64,000 nucleotides of DNA from Agromyces mangrovi (GCF_030296695.1 NZ_AP027737.1:806001-870000), one strand, 5' to 3'. Counted from the first letter of the stretch, positions 39,183 through 50,457 are shown. The notes: generated by a model from the sequence alone, not told the origin. Numbers and translations: made by a program.

Positions 39183-39424
39183 CGATCCGCTCACCGCTTC
39201 CGTGCCGTTGCAAGTCGTGCCGACCCCCGACGAGCCGGCGCCCCCGCCGAGGTTCCGGTGGGGCACGTCACCAGTGTGGCGAGCGACCCCGGTCCGTCAC
39301 CACCAGACCTGTTTCCGCACCCCGGAAAAGCGGGCGTTCCGGGCCCCGCCGGTCGGCCGGAGGTGGTTGACTCTGGAACGGGACGTGCGACGCCGCAGGG
39401 CCGTCGCGCCCGGGAGGAGGCGCC

Positions 39425-41323
39425 GTGGTCGAGCGACAGGAGCGCATGCTGGCGCTGCTGGAGCGCGGCGGCACGCTCACGGCGGGCGAACTCGCCGACC
39501 GGCTCGGCGTCACGCCCCGCACGGTGCGCAACTACGTCGCGGCGACGAACGGCGGTGCGGATGCGCCGGTGATCGTGTCCGGCCCGAACGGCTACCGCGT
39601 CGACCCGGCGGCGCTCGCCCGCTACCGCGAGCTCGAGCGCGACCCGGCCGACTCCCCGCGGGCCCGCCGCGGGCGCGTGCTGCGCCGCCTCGTCGACGCG
39701 CACGACCCGGTCGGCGTGCACGACCTGGCCGCGGGCCTCTACGTCAGCGAGTCGACGATCGAGGCCGACCTCGGACATGCCCGCGCCCGCCTGCAGGAGT
39801 CGGGCCTCCGCCTCGAGCGGCAGGGCGACGCCGTGCGCGTGGCCGGCACCGAGGCGGCGCGCCGACGCATGCTCGGCGCGCTCTTCCGCGAGGAGTCGAG
39901 CCGCGGCATGCTCGAGGTCGAGCACCTGCAGGCGGCGTTCGCGACCGATCGCCTGGCCGCGTTCAAGACCGCCCTGCTCGAGCGGCTGACCGAGTCGGGC
40001 TACCTCGTCAACGACTACGGCCTGAGCAACGTGCTGCTCCACGTCGCCGTCGCGGTCGACCGCATCACGCGCGACCACGTGCTCTCGGAGCCCGACGTCC
40101 CGGAGACCGCGGAGACCGCACCGCTCGCCGGCATCCTCCGGGAGCTCGTGCCCGAGCACTTCGGCATCGACCTCGGCGAGGCGGACGTGCGCTACCTCGC
40201 CTCCCTCATCGCCACGCGCGCGGCGACGCCGGTCGCGGGGCCCGCCGCCGACCTCGAGCGCTTCGTCGACCCGGCGCGCCTCGAGTCGGTGCGGCGGATC
40301 GTGCTCGAGGCGACCCGGCGCTACCTCGTGGACCTCGACGACGAGGAGTTCCTCGGCAGGCTCGCGATGCACGTGCAGCACCTCGTCGCGCGCGCGGGCG
40401 AGCAGTCGTACGCACGCAACCCGATCGCGGGGTCGCTCAAGTCGTCGTACCCGATGATCTACGAGCTCGCCGTCTTCATCGCGGGCGAGCTCCAGCGCGA
40501 GGAGGGCATCGACGTCAGCGAGGACGAGATCGCCTACATCGCCATGCACGTGGGCGCCCGGCTCGAGGACGCCACGGCCGGCAGCGACCGCATCGACGTC
40601 TCCGTCGTGGTGCCGGCCTACCAGGACCTCCACCTCGTGGCGCTTCGGCGCATCCGCGAGGTGCTCGCCTCGGACGCGCGCATCGTCGACGTGATCACCC
40701 GCAGCGACGTCGACTGGTCGGCGCTCGGGGGCGAGGTCGTGGTCACGACCGTGCCCGAGCGCCGGCACGACGACCGCGCGATCGTCGTGACCCCGTTCGT
40801 GGGCGACGACGACCTCGGCCGCGTGCGCTCGGGCATCGCGCAGGCGCGGCGGGCCCGGCGACGGGGGCGGCTCGCGGAGGAGCTGCTGGAGTACTTCGAC
40901 CCGGAGCTGTTCCGCCGCAGCGTGCCCGACGTCGGCGCGGAGGGCGTCATCCAGGAGCTGGGTCGCGAGATGGTCGAGCGGGGCATCATCGACGACGCGT
41001 ACGTCGAGGGCGCGCTCGAGCGCGAGCGACTGTCGTCCACCGCGTTCACCGAGCACCTCGCGGTGCCGCACGCCATGGCGATGACCGCGCGGCGCACCGC
41101 GATCTCCATCGTGGTGAGTCCCAGCCCGCTCCGCTGGGGCGACGAGGCGGTGCAGGTGGTCGCGCTGATCGCCTTCAGCGAGGAGGGCCGTGCGGCCTTC
41201 CAGCGCGTGTTCGACCAGTTCGTCGAGGTGTTCTCGGAGCCCGACCACGTGCGCGAGCTCGTCGCGGCGTCGACCGACTTCCCGTCGTTCATCGACGCGC
41301 TGTCGCACGTCATGGAGTCCTGA
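39425..41323 (+). CDS. mtlR: BglG/MtlR-type transcriptional activator with PRD and EIIA domains
   Basis: A 632-residue regulator. Two winged-helix DNA-binding segments (RMLALLERGGTLTAGELADR with TPRTVRNY, then a second near 95-125) precede two PTS regulation domains (His206 in VLLHVAVAVDRITRDH; a later IAMHVGARLED), a IIB-like segment (about 400-490) and a C-terminal EIIA-mannitol-like domain with histidine near 549 in EHLAVPHAMAM. This is the MtlR layout, in which PTS phosphorylation sets activity. It is divergent from the mannitol operon, so it probably activates it. GTG 39425 has GGGAGGAGG upstream. Confidence 0.9.
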   Translation: MVERQERMLALLERGGTLTAGELADRLGVTPRTVRNYVAATNGGADAPVIVSGPNGYRVDPAALARYRELERDPADSPRARRGRVLRRLVDAHDPVGVHDLAAGLYVSESTIEADLGHARARLQESGLRLERQGDAVRVAGTEAARRRMLGALFREESSRGMLEVEHLQAAFATDRLAAFKTALLERLTESGYLVNDYGLSNVLLHVAVAVDRITRDHVLSEPDVPETAETAPLAGILRELVPEHFGIDLGEADVRYLASLIATRAATPVAGPAADLERFVDPARLESVRRIVLEATRRYLVDLDDEEFLGRLAMHVQHLVARAGEQSYARNPIAGSLKSSYPMIYELAVFIAGELQREEGIDVSEDEIAYIAMHVGARLEDATAGSDRIDVSVVVPAYQDLHLVALRRIREVLASDARIVDVITRSDVDWSALGGEVVVTTVPERRHDDRAIVVTPFVGDDDLGRVRSGIAQARRARRRGRLAEELLEYFDPELFRRSVPDVGAEGVIQELGREMVERGIIDDAYVEGALERERLSSTAFTEHLAVPHAMAMTARRTAISIVVSPSPLRWGDEAVQVVALIAFSEEGRAAFQRVFDQFVEVFSEPDHVRELVAASTDFPSFIDALSHVMES

Positions 41324-41377
41324 GCCGCCCGCGCCGGGGCATCCGCTCGACTCGTGGCCGCCGTGGCCGCCGGCGGA

Positions 41378-42205
41378 TCAGCGCGGCGGCACCGGCACGA
41401 TGCCGTGCGACGCGAGCGCATCGGCGCCGCCGTCGGGCGCCGTGAGCACCCACACGCCGTCCGCGTGCACGGCGATCGAGTGCTCCCAGTGCGCCGCATC
41501 GGCGCCGTCGGCGGTCGCGACCGTCCAGTCGTCGTCGCGCACGACCGTGTCGATCGACCCCGCGACGATCATCGGCTCGATCGCGACCACGAGGCCCGGT
41601 CGCACCTCCGGGCCCTTGGGCCGCACGCGGTAGTTGAACACCGGCGGCTCCTCGTGCATGGTGCGGCCGATGCCGTGGCCGACGTAGTCGGTGAGGATGC
41701 CCCACCGCCCGCGCGACTCGACGTGCTCCTGGATCGCCTCGCCCACCTCGTTCAGGTGCCGGGCGCCCGCGAGCGCGGCGACGCCCCGCCAGAGCGCGGA
41801 CTCCGTGACCTCGGAGAGCTCGCGGCGGGCCGCCACCAGGTCGGACCGCTCCGGGTCGTCGATCACGACCGTGAACGCCGAGTCGCCGTTCCAGCCGCCG
41901 ACCTGCGCGCCGCCGTCGACCGACACGATGTCGCCGGGCGCGAACGGGCGCTCACCCGGGATGCCGTGCACGACCTCGTCGTTCACCGAGACGCAGAGCG
42001 TGTGCCGGTAGCCGGGCACGAGCTTGAAGTTCGACTCGCCGCCGTGCTCGCGGATGACCGCCTCGGCGATGCGGTCCAGCTCGATCGGGGTGACACCCGG
42101 GCGGATCGCCGCACGCGCCGCCGCGAGCGCCGCAGCCGTCGCCTCGCCCGGCACGCGCATGGCGCGCAACTGCTCGGGCGTCTTGTAGATCGAGCGCTTG
42201 AACAC
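41378..42205 (-). CDS. map: Methionine aminopeptidase, type I
   Basis: Removes the initiator methionine from nascent proteins. Of 275 residues; it has the metal ligands of the family in VSVDGGAQVGGWNGDSAFTV, GHGIGRTMHEEP and LVVAIEPM, plus a final E in AHWEHSIAV. GTG 42205 is five bases after the adk stop. In this order (secY-adk-map) infA normally follows; here mtlR converges on map instead. Normal length, intact. Confidence 0.95.
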   Translation of the reverse strand: MFKRSIYKTPEQLRAMRVPGEATAAALAAARAAIRPGVTPIELDRIAEAVIREHGGESNFKLVPGYRHTLCVSVNDEVVHGIPGERPFAPGDIVSVDGGAQVGGWNGDSAFTVVIDDPERSDLVAARRELSEVTESALWRGVAALAGARHLNEVGEAIQEHVESRGRWGILTDYVGHGIGRTMHEEPPVFNYRVRPKGPEVRPGLVVAIEPMIVAGSIDTVVRDDDWTVATADGADAAHWEHSIAVHADGVWVLTAPDGGADALASHGIVPVPPR

Positions 42206-42210
42206 GCGGG

Positions 42211-42809
42211 TCAGGCGTCGTCGACGGATGCCACCGCGCGCAGCCCGCGCGCAGCCATCGCGTCCAGGATCCGCTCCGTGACCTCCTCGACCGGGCCGAG
42301 GCCGTCGATCTCGACGACCAGGCCGCGCTCGCCGTAGACCTCCACGAGCGGAGCGGTCTGCTCGGCGTAGAGCGCCATGCGGTGGCGGATCACGTCCTCC
42401 GTGTCATCCGACCGCCCCTGCTCGGCAGCGCGCTTCAGCAGGCGCGCGACGACCTCGTCGGTGTCGGCCACGAGCTGGACGACCGCGTCGAGCGCGGTGC
42501 CGTCCTCCTCGAGGATGCGGTCGAGCTCGTGCACCTGCTCGATCGTGCGCGGGTACCCGTCGAGGAGGAAGCCCGTGGTCGCGTCCGCCTCCTGCAGGCG
42601 GTCGTGCACGATCGCGTTGGTGAGCGAGTCGGGCACGTACTCGCCGCGGTCCATGTACGCCTTCGCCTCGAGGCCGAGGGTGGTGCCGCCCTGCACGTTG
42701 GCGCGGAAGATGTCACCGGTCGACACGGCCGGGACGTCGTACGCCTGCGCGAGGCGCGCGGCCTGCGTGCCCTTGCCCGCGCCGGGCGGGCCGATCAGGA
42801 GGAGGCGGG

Positions 42810-42813
<4 letters not shown>
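42211..42813 (-). CDS. adk: Adenylate kinase
   Basis: Balances ATP, ADP and AMP. Of 200 residues with P-loop GPPGAGKGT (8-16), AMP-binding [10 protein letters not shown] and FLLDGYPRT, and a short LID ([17 protein letters not shown]) without zinc cysteines, the short form seen in actinobacteria. The ATG overlaps the secY stop by four bases (ATGA). Tail RAVASVDDA is extended. Confidence 0.95.
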
Positions 42814-44132
<1,319 letters not shown>

Positions 44133-44178
44133 CTGTCCTCCTGTTGCTCCCTCTGCGGAGCAGGTCGTTGTTGCGGCT

Positions 44179-44227
44179 CGAGCCTGTCAGGGCCCCCGTA
44201 ATACTACGCGAGGCCCCGACAGGCTCG
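44179..44227. repeat. Imperfect inverted repeat between rplO and secY
   Basis: CGAGCCTGTC (44179-44188) pairs with GACAGGCTCG (44218-44227), and five more inner pairs form after one mismatch, leaving a 17-base loop. The same CGAGCCTGTC arm recurs at about 54029-54038 before rpsJ, suggesting a dispersed intergenic element. It may weaken or fine-tune secY expression. Confidence 0.7.
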
Positions 44228-44250
44228 ACAACCGTGCTGCTGTGCGGGTG

Positions 44251-44994
44251 TTACTTGACGGATCCGCCGGCCGCCACGATCTTCTGCTCCGCGGAACCGG
44301 AGACCTTGTCGACCGCGACGTTGAGCTTGACCGCGATGTCGCCGTCGCCCAGCACCTTGACCTTCTCGTTCTTGCGCACCGCGCCCTTGGCCACGAGGTC
44401 GGAGACGGTCACGTCCCCGCCCTTCGGGTAGAGCTCGGCGAGCTTGGCCAGGTTGACCACCTGGTACTCGACGCGGAACGGGTTCTTGAACCCGCGCAGC
44501 TTCGGCGCACGCATGTGGTACGGCAGCTGGCCGCCCTCGAAGCCGACGCGCACCGTGTTGCGGGCCTTGGTGCCCTTGGTGCCGCGACCCGCGGTCTTGC
44601 CCTTCGAGCCCTCACCGCGACCCACGCGGGTCTTCGCCTTCTTGGCGCCGGGCGCCGGGCGGAGGTGGTGGACCTTCAGGACCTGCTCGCGCTCGGCCGA
44701 CTCCTCCTGCTTGGCGGCGGCCTTGGCGGCCGGCGCCTTCTTGGCGGGAGCCTTGGCAGCCGGAGCCTTCTCGGCCGGAGCCTTCTCGGCAGCGGCCTTG
44801 GCCGGAGCCTTCTTCGCCGGAGTCTTCGCAGCCGGTGCCTTCTCGGCGGCGGGCTTGTCGGCTGCGGCCTTCGCCGGAGCCTTCTTCGCCGGAGCCTTGG
44901 CAGCCGGAGCCTTCTCGGCAGCGGCCTTGGCCGGAGCCTTCTTGGCCGGAGCCTTCTTCGGAGCCTCCGCGGCGTCCTTCTTCTCTTCTGCCAT
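44251..44994 (-). CDS. rplO: 50S ribosomal protein L15 with long lysine/alanine-rich N-terminal extension
   Basis: The L15 core begins near residue 105 ([20 protein letters not shown]) and runs to the end (GGSVK), the usual 145 residues, including [19 protein letters not shown]. Ahead of it lie about 104 residues of AKKAPAK-type repeats broken by Glu, similar in composition to histone H1 tails. The ATG at 44994 overlaps the rpmD stop by one base and is the only start fitting the operon, so the extension is likely made. It would project from the 50S surface or bind RNA. Confidence 0.93.
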   Translation of the reverse strand: MAEEKKDAAEAPKKAPAKKAPAKAAAEKAPAAKAPAKKAPAKAAADKPAAEKAPAAKTPAKKAPAKAAAEKAPAEKAPAAKAPAKKAPAAKAAAKQEESAEREQVLKVHHLRPAPGAKKAKTRVGRGEGSKGKTAGRGTKGTKARNTVRVGFEGGQLPYHMRAPKLRGFKNPFRVEYQVVNLAKLAELYPKGGDVTVSDLVAKGAVRKNEKVKVLGDGDIAVKLNVAVDKVSGSAEQKIVAAGGSVK

Positions 44995-45179
44995 TAGTCG
45001 ATCTCCTCAACCTTGACGAGGTGAGCGACGGTGTTGACGTACCCGCGGTTCTGCGGGGTGTCCTCGCGGACCACGACGTCACCGATGCGCTTGAGTCCGA
45101 GACTGCGCAGCGTGTCGCGCTGGTACTGCTTCTCGCTCACCTTGGACTTGATCTGGGTCACCTTGAGCCGTCCGGCCAT
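44994..45179 (-). CDS. rpmD: 50S ribosomal protein L30
   Basis: A 61-residue L30 of the short bacterial type: [20 protein letters not shown] at the start, then [17 protein letters not shown] and the end [11 protein letters not shown]. Its TAA shares a base with the ATG of rplO, and its own start meets the stop of rpsE, so translation of rpsE-rpmD-rplO is coupled. Confidence 0.96.
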   Translation of the reverse strand: MAGRLKVTQIKSKVSEKQYQRDTLRSLGLKRIGDVVVREDTPQNRGYVNTVAHLVKVEEID

Positions 45180-45880
45180 CAGGCACCTGCCTTCGCTGCA
45201 GCGGCAGCCTCGGCTGCCTGGGCCTCGGCACGCAGCAGACGGGCCGGAGCGACCTCGTCGTAGTCGAGGCCGCGGCGAGCTGCGACGGCACGGGGCTCCT
45301 CGAGCTGCTGCAGCGCCTCGACGGTCGCGTGCACGATGTTGAGGGTGTTCGACGAGCCGAGCGACTTGCTCAGCACGTCGTGGATGCCGGCGCACTCGAG
45401 CACGGCACGCACCGGACCACCGGCGATGACACCGGTACCGGGAGCGGCCGGGCGCAGGAGCACGACGCCGGCTGCGGCCTCGCCCTGCACCGGGTGCGGG
45501 ATGGTCGCGGCGACGCGCGGGACGCGGAAGAAGTTCTTCTTCGCCTCCTCGACACCCTTCGAGATCGCGGTCGGCACCTCGCGGGCCTTGCCGTAGCCGA
45601 CCCCGACCATGCCGTTGCCGTCGCCCACGACGACGAGCGCCGTGAAGCTGAAGCGGCGACCGCCCTTGACGACCTTCGAGACGCGGTTGATGGTCACCAC
45701 GCGCTCGAGGAACTGGCTCTTGTCGCTGTCGCGGTCACGGCCACGACCCTGGTTGCGGTCGCGACCGCCGCCACGACGGCCCTCGCGGGGCGCCTCGTTC
45801 TTCGACGACTCGCTCGAGGCGGCCGTCTCGACGGGGGTCTCCGAGACCACGTCTGCTTCCTTGTTGATCTTCTCGCTCAC
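45179..45880 (-). CDS. rpsE: 30S ribosomal protein S5
   Basis: S5 (233 residues), involved in decoding accuracy and mRNA entry. The core starts near residue 57 ([18 protein letters not shown]) and includes [19 protein letters not shown] and [17 protein letters not shown]. The first 55 residues form an acidic then arginine/glycine-rich extension ([18 protein letters not shown]), and the C-terminus has an alanine-rich tail. Both are typical of actinobacteria. Confidence 0.96.
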   Translation of the reverse strand: MSEKINKEADVVSETPVETAASSESSKNEAPREGRRGGGRDRNQGRGRDRDSDKSQFLERVVTINRVSKVVKGGRRFSFTALVVVGDGNGMVGVGYGKAREVPTAISKGVEEAKKNFFRVPRVAATIPHPVQGEAAAGVVLLRPAAPGTGVIAGGPVRAVLECAGIHDVLSKSLGSSNTLNIVHATVEALQQLEEPRAVAARRGLDYDEVAPARLLRAEAQAAEAAAAAKAGA

Positions 45881-46236
45881 AGGTTCAGCCCTGCCTCTCG
45901 CGCTCCATCGGCGATCGCTGCGACACGACCGGCGTACTTGTTGCCACCGCGGTCGAAGATGACTGCCTCGACACCGGCGCTCTTCGCGCGCTCGGCGACG
46001 AGCTCGCCGACCTTGCGGGCCTTGGCGGTCTTGTCACCGTCGAACGTGCGGAGGTCGGCCTCCATGGTGGACGCCGAGGCGACCGTGTGGCCCTTGCTGT
46101 CGTCGACCACCTGGACGAAGACGTGGCGGGCCGAGCGGGTCACGACGAGGCGCGGACGCTGCTCGGTGCCGACGACCTTCTTGCGCAGGCGGACGTGGCG
46201 GCGCGAACGCGCAGCCGACTTGCTCTTGACGGCCAT
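45877..46236 (-). CDS. rplR: 50S ribosomal protein L18
   Basis: The 5S rRNA-binding L18, 119 residues. [20 protein letters not shown] and [19 protein letters not shown] in the first half, then [25 protein letters not shown]. Four-base overlap with rpsE and three bases from rplF place it firmly in the spc operon. Complete. Confidence 0.96.
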   Translation of the reverse strand: MAVKSKSAARSRRHVRLRKKVVGTEQRPRLVVTRSARHVFVQVVDDSKGHTVASASTMEADLRTFDGDKTAKARKVGELVAERAKSAGVEAVIFDRGGNKYAGRVAAIADGAREAGLNL

Positions 46237-46238
46237 GA

Positions 46239-46775
46239 TTACTTACCAGCCTTTCCGGCCTTGCGGCGAACGACCTCACCGGCGTAGCGGATGCCCTTGC
46301 CCTTGTAGGGCTCCGGCTTCTTGATCTTGCGGATGTTCGCTGCGGTCTCGCCGACGGCCTGCTTGTCGATGCCGGCGACGGTCAGCTTGTTGTTTCCCTC
46401 GACCGTGAACGTGATACCGGCCGGCGGCTCGACGGTGACCGGGTGCGAGAAGCCGAGGGCGAACTCGACCGAGCTGCCCTTCTGCTGCACGCGGTACCCG
46501 GTGCCGACGATCTCGAGGGCCTTCGAGTAGCCCTGCGTGACGCCGAGGATCTGGTTGTTGATGAGCGAACGGGTGAGACCGTGGAGCGAACGCGACTCGC
46601 GCTCGTCGTCCGGACGGGTGACGAGCACCTGGCCGTCCTCGACCTTGGCCTCGATGGGAGCCGCGACGACGAGCGAGAGCTCGCCCTTCGGGCCCTTCAC
46701 GGTGACCTGACGGCCGTCGACCGAGACGGTGACGCCGGCAGGGATGTCGATGGGGAGACGTCCGATTCGTGACAT
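46239..46775 (-). CDS. rplF: 50S ribosomal protein L6
   Basis: L6 of 178 residues near the factor-binding site. It opens [20 protein letters not shown] and shows the two repeated L6 folds: [33 protein letters not shown], and the C-terminal signature [19 protein letters not shown]. Complete, seven bases from rpsH. Confidence 0.97.
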   Translation of the reverse strand: MSRIGRLPIDIPAGVTVSVDGRQVTVKGPKGELSLVVAAPIEAKVEDGQVLVTRPDDERESRSLHGLTRSLINNQILGVTQGYSKALEIVGTGYRVQQKGSSVEFALGFSHPVTVEPPAGITFTVEGNNKLTVAGIDKQAVGETAANIRKIKKPEPYKGKGIRYAGEVVRRKAGKAGK

Positions 46776-46781
46776 GTCGGG

Positions 46782-47180
46782 TTACCACACGTAGGCGAGG
46801 ACTTCCCCACCCACGCCCTTCTTCTCGGCCTGGCGGTCGGTGAGCAGACCGCTGGAGGTGGACAGGATCGCGACGCCGAGGCCGCCGAGAACCTTGGGGA
46901 GCTCGGTCGACTTCGCGTACACGCGGAGTCCGGGCTTCGAGACCCGCTTGATGCCAGCGATCGAGCGCTCGCGGTTGGGGCCGAACTTCAGCTGCAGCGT
47001 CAGCGTGGTGCCCACGCGTGCGTCGGAGACCTCGAAGTCGGCGATGTAGCCCTCGTTCTTCAGGATCTCGGCGATGTGCGCCTTGAGCTTCGAGTTCGGC
47101 ATGGACACGCTGTCGTGGTGCGCGGAGTTGGCGTTGCGCAGCCGGGTCAGCATGTCAGCGACCGGATCGGTCATCGTCAT
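46782..47180 (-). CDS. rpsH: 30S ribosomal protein S8
   Basis: S8 of 132 residues, binding 16S helix 21 and in many bacteria controlling this operon. It begins [20 protein letters not shown] and ends [29 protein letters not shown] 47180 is preferred, with AAGGA eight bases upstream. The 125 bases before it hold hairpins in place of rpsN. Confidence 0.96.
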   Translation of the reverse strand: MTMTDPVADMLTRLRNANSAHHDSVSMPNSKLKAHIAEILKNEGYIADFEVSDARVGTTLTLQLKFGPNRERSIAGIKRVSKPGLRVYAKSTELPKVLGGLGVAILSTSSGLLTDRQAEKKGVGGEVLAYVW

Positions 47181-47242
47181 GATGTGTTTCCTTCGTTCAC
47201 CAGGTTTCGAGGCCCGTTACACGGGAACCGACCTGTGGTGGT

Positions 47243-47299
47243 GATCCGGACGGTTGCCCGGATCGGGTGCGGATGCCGCGCGCGGGGCGCGGCATCCGC
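47243..47299 (-). other. Paired hairpins between rplE and rpsH
   Basis: The first hairpin downstream of rplE is a perfect 13-bp stem (47269-47281 with 47287-47299), GCGGATGCCGCGC on one arm, five-base loop, starting six bases after the rplE stop. A second, GATCCGG/CCGGATC (47243-47249 with 47258-47264), follows. They may attenuate or protect the message between the genes. The same arm, GCGGATGCCGCG, forms a hairpin after rpsG. Confidence 0.75.
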
Positions 47300-47305
47300 G
47301 GGGTC

Positions 47306-47893
47306 CTACTGTGCGTTCGAGCCGGCCTGGTAGGGGAAGCCGAGCGCGGTCAGCAGCGCACGGCCCTCCTCGTCGGTGGTCGCGGTGGTCACCACGGTGA
47401 TGTCCATGCCGCGGACGCGGTCGATCTTGTCCTGGTCGATCTCGTGGAACACGGACTGCTCCGTGAGACCGAAGGTGTAGTTGCCGTGACCGTCGAACTG
47501 GCGGTCGGAGAGGCCGCGGAAGTCCCGGATGCGGGGCAGCGCCAGCGAGAGCAGGCGGTCGAGGAACTCCCACATGCGGTCGCCACGGAGCGTGACGTGC
47601 GCGCCGATGGGCTGGCCCTCGCGCAGCTTGAACTGCGCGATCGACTTGCGCGCCTTGGTCACCTGCGGCTTCTGGCCCGTGATCTTGGTGAGGTCGGCGA
47701 TCGCGCCGTCGATGACCTTGCCATCGCGCGCGGCCTCGCCGACGCCCATGTTCACGACGATCTTCGTGAGGCCGGGCACCTGGTGCACGTTGGTGTAGCC
47801 GTGCTCCTCGGTCAGCTTCGCGATGATCTCGGCCCGGTACTTCTGCTTGAGACGGGGCTGGATTTTGCCAGTTCCCACTGCAGTGTCGCTCAT
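47306..47893 (-). CDS. rplE: 50S ribosomal protein L5
   Basis: L5 of 195 residues, which binds 5S rRNA and contacts P-site tRNA. It contains [54 protein letters not shown] and [20 protein letters not shown]. Two bases separate it from rplX. Complete. Immediately after its stop lies the paired-hairpin segment, and no rpsN follows. Confidence 0.97.
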   Translation of the reverse strand: MSDTAVGTGKIQPRLKQKYRAEIIAKLTEEHGYTNVHQVPGLTKIVVNMGVGEAARDGKVIDGAIADLTKITGQKPQVTKARKSIAQFKLREGQPIGAHVTLRGDRMWEFLDRLLSLALPRIRDFRGLSDRQFDGHGNYTFGLTEQSVFHEIDQDKIDRVRGMDITVVTTATTDEEGRALLTALGFPYQAGSNAQ

Positions 47894-47895
47894 TG

Positions 47896-48255
47896 CTACA
47901 GGTCCTTACCTGACTTCTTGGCGTAACGAACGCGGACCGTCTTCTCGACGCCGTCCTTCGTCACGGTCTCGGTGCGGAAGCCGACGCGCGTCGGCTTCTT
48001 GGTCTCGGGGTCGACGATCGCGACGTTCGAGACGTGGATGGGCGCCTCGTGGGTCTCGATGCCGCCCGTCTTCGACCCGCGCTGGGTCTGGCCGACCCGC
48101 ACGTGCTTGGTGACGTAGTTGACGCCCTCGACGACGACGCGGTCGTCGTTCGGGAACACCTCGATGACACGACCCTGCTTGCCGCGGTCTCCGCCGCGGT
48201 CCTGGCTCTTGCCCGAGATGACCTCGACGAGGTCGCCCTTCTTGATCTTCGCCAT
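47896..48255 (-). CDS. rplX: 50S ribosomal protein L24
   Basis: L24, an assembly initiator with a KOW motif, 119 residues: [20 protein letters not shown] at the start, then [22 protein letters not shown] and [21 protein letters not shown]. Slightly longer than the E. coli protein owing to loop insertions. Three bases from rplN and two from rplE. Confidence 0.96.
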   Translation of the reverse strand: MAKIKKGDLVEVISGKSQDRGGDRGKQGRVIEVFPNDDRVVVEGVNYVTKHVRVGQTQRGSKTGGIETHEAPIHVSNVAIVDPETKKPTRVGFRTETVTKDGVEKTVRVRYAKKSGKDL

Positions 48256-48258
48256 GAC

Positions 48259-48627
48259 TTAGATGACCTCCGGCGCCAGCGAGATGATCTTCATGAACTT
48301 CTTGTCGCGCAGCTCGCGGCCGACCGGGCCGAAGATGCGGGTGCCACGGGGGTCACCGTCGTTCTTGAGGATCACTGCGGCGTTCTCGTCGAACTTGATG
48401 TACGAGCCGTCGGGACGACGGGTCTGCTTGACCGTGCGGACGATGACCGCCTTGACGACGTCGCCCTTCTTCACGTTGCCACCGGGGATCGCGTCCTTGA
48501 CGGTCGCGACGATGGTGTCGCCGAGGCCGGCGTAGCGCCGGCTCGACCCGCCGAGCACGCGGATGGTGAGCAGCTCCTTGGCGCCGGTGTTGTCGGCGAC
48601 CTTGAGCCGGGATTCCTGCTGAATCAC
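48259..48627 (-). CDS. rplN: 50S ribosomal protein L14
   Basis: L14 of 122 residues, at the subunit interface: [40 protein letters not shown] and [23 protein letters not shown]. Exact family length. It starts the rplN-rplX-rplE part and follows rpsQ by 34 bases. Confidence 0.97.
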   Translation of the reverse strand: MIQQESRLKVADNTGAKELLTIRVLGGSSRRYAGLGDTIVATVKDAIPGGNVKKGDVVKAVIVRTVKQTRRPDGSYIKFDENAAVILKNDGDPRGTRIFGPVGRELRDKKFMKIISLAPEVI

Positions 48628-48661
48628 TGTGTACTCCTTCTACGAAGCAAGCCCGCGGGGC

Positions 48662-48964
48662 TTACTTGGCCTTCTCGAGGATCTCGACAAGGCGCCAGCG
48701 CTTGGTGGCGCTCAGGGGCCGGGTCTCGCTGATGACGACCAGGTCGCCGATGCCGGCGGTGTTCTGCTCGTCGTGCGCCTTCACCTTGGAGGTGCGGCGG
48801 ATGACCTTGCCGTAGAGCGGGTGCTTCACGCGGTCCTCGACCTCGACGACGATGGTCTTCTCCATCTTGTCGCTGACGACGTAGCCGCGGCGCACCTTGC
48901 GGTACGGGCGGACGAGCTCGGCCTTCTCGGCGACCTCGGCCGCAGCCTTCTTGGTCTCAGCCAT
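48662..48964 (-). CDS. rpsQ: 30S ribosomal protein S17
   Basis: S17 of 100 residues. An alanine-rich lead of about 20 residues ([20 protein letters not shown]) precedes the core [40 protein letters not shown] and [21 protein letters not shown]. One base separates it from rpmC. Complete. Confidence 0.96.
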   Translation of the reverse strand: MAETKKAAAEVAEKAELVRPYRKVRRGYVVSDKMEKTIVVEVEDRVKHPLYGKVIRRTSKVKAHDEQNTAGIGDLVVISETRPLSATKRWRLVEILEKAK

Positions 48965-48965
48965 G

Positions 48966-49286
48966 TCAGGCCTCCTTCGTCTCGGCGTCGGCCTCGGCGG
49001 CCGCTGCCTTCTTGGTCTTCTTCGCGGGCTTCTCGGCCTTCGCGGGCACCTCGACCGGGGCCGGGGTGGCGCGGATGCCGAGCTCGCGCTCGCGGATCAC
49101 GGTGTAGATGCGCGCGATGTCGCGCTTGACGGCCTTCAGGCGGCCGTGGCTCTCGAGCTGACCGGTGGCGGCCTGGAAGCGCAGGTTGAAAAGCTCTTCC
49201 TTTGCCTTCTTCAGCTCGTCGACGAGTCGCTCGTCTTCGAAGGTGTCGAGCTCGATGGGGGCGAGCTCCTTGGATCCGACGGCCAT
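48966..49286 (-). CDS. rpmC: 50S ribosomal protein L29
   Basis: L29 lies at the peptide exit tunnel. Of 106 residues; the core is [20 protein letters not shown] and [20 protein letters not shown]. The last 35 residues form a tail rich in Ala, Lys and Pro ([17 protein letters not shown]), beyond the usual 65-70-residue protein. The ATG shares a base with the rplP stop (TAATG). Confidence 0.95.
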   Translation of the reverse strand: MAVGSKELAPIELDTFEDERLVDELKKAKEELFNLRFQAATGQLESHGRLKAVKRDIARIYTVIRERELGIRATPAPVEVPAKAEKPAKKTKKAAAAEADAETKEA

Positions 49287-49705
49287 TATGCGTCGCCCTC
49301 CTCGCGCTTGATGATGCGTGCCTTCAGGGGCAGCTTGTGGATTGCACGGGTCAGCGCCTCGCGTGCGAGCTCCTCGGAGACACCCGAGATCTCGAACATG
49401 ACGCGGCCCGGCTTGACGTTGGCGACCCACCACTCGGGCGAACCCTTACCGGAACCCATGCGGGTCTCGGCCGGCTTCTTCGTGAGCGGACGGTCGGGGT
49501 AGATGTTGATCCACACCTTGCCGCCGCGCTTGATGTGACGCGTCACCGCGATACGAGCGGACTCGATCTGGCGGTTGGTCACGTAAGCGGGCGTCAGGGC
49601 CTGGATGCCGTACTCGCCGAACGACACCTTGGTGCCGCCGGTGGCCTGGCCACGGCGACCCGGGTGGTGCTGCTTGCGGTACTTGACTCGACGGGGAATC
49701 AACAT
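49286..49705 (-). CDS. rplP: 50S ribosomal protein L16
   Basis: L16 of 139 residues near the A site. It begins [20 protein letters not shown] and has [41 protein letters not shown] and [16 protein letters not shown]. Complete, two bases from rpsC and coupled to rpmC. Confidence 0.97.
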   Translation of the reverse strand: MLIPRRVKYRKQHHPGRRGQATGGTKVSFGEYGIQALTPAYVTNRQIESARIAVTRHIKRGGKVWINIYPDRPLTKKPAETRMGSGKGSPEWWVANVKPGRVMFEISGVSEELAREALTRAIHKLPLKARIIKREEGDA

Positions 49706-49707
49706 GG

Positions 49708-50457
49708 TTATGCCTCAACTCCTGCTGCGACCGGCTCCTGCGCCTTGGGCGCACGACGGCGGTCTCCGCGCTCGGGGCGCGACGACTTCTGGTTGGCCTG
49801 CTCGCGGGCGAGCTCCTTGTTGGTGATGTCGCCCTTGTAGATCCAGACCTTCACGCCGATGCGGCCGAAGGTGGTCTTCGCCTCGTAGAAGCCGTAGTCG
49901 ATGTTCGCGCGGAGGGTGTGCAGCGGCACGCGACCCTCGCGGTAGAACTCCGAACGGCTCATCTCGGCGCCGCCGAGGCGGCCGGAGACCTGGATGCGGA
50001 CGCCCTTGGCGCCGGCGCGCTGCGCGCCCTGCAGGCCCTTGCGCATCGCGCGGCGGAAGGCCACGCGGGCGGAGAGCTGCTCGGCGATGCCCTGCGCGAC
50101 GAGCTGGGCGTCGGCCTCGGGGTTCTTCACCTCGAGGATGTTGAGCTGGATCTGCTTGCCGGTGAGCTTCTCGAGGTCGGCGCGGATGCGCTCGGCCTCG
50201 GCGCCGCGGCGACCGATCACGATGCCCGGGCGGGCGGTGTGGATGTCGACGCGGACGCGGTCACGCGTGCGCTCGATCTCGATGCGCGAGACACCCGCGC
50301 GGTCGAGCGAGGTCTGCAGCAGGCGACGGATGCGGACGTCCTCTGCGAGGTAGTCCGAGTAGCGCTGGCCGGGCTTGTTCGAGTCGGAGAACCACCGCGA
50401 CACGTGGTCGGTGGTCACGCCGAGACGGAAGCCGTACGGGTTTACCTTCTGACCCAT
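49708..50457 (-). CDS. rpsC: 30S ribosomal protein S3
   Basis: S3 of 249 residues at the mRNA entry channel. It opens [20 protein letters not shown] and contains the KH-domain signature [20 protein letters not shown] and the C-terminal domain [20 protein letters not shown] low-complexity tail ends at VAAGVEA. Its ATG shares a base with the rplV stop. Confidence 0.97.
   Translation of the reverse strand: MGQKVNPYGFRLGVTTDHVSRWFSDSNKPGQRYSDYLAEDVRIRRLLQTSLDRAGVSRIEIERTRDRVRVDIHTARPGIVIGRRGAEAERIRADLEKLTGKQIQLNILEVKNPEADAQLVAQGIAEQLSARVAFRRAMRKGLQGAQRAGAKGVRIQVSGRLGGAEMSRSEFYREGRVPLHTLRANIDYGFYEAKTTFGRIGVKVWIYKGDITNKELAREQANQKSSRPERGDRRRAPKAQEPVAAGVEA

Noticed and set aside
44690..44990. A separate small gene for a histone-like protein ahead of L15
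   Set aside because: There is no stop between the repeats and the L15 core, and the start couples to rpmD, so it is one protein.
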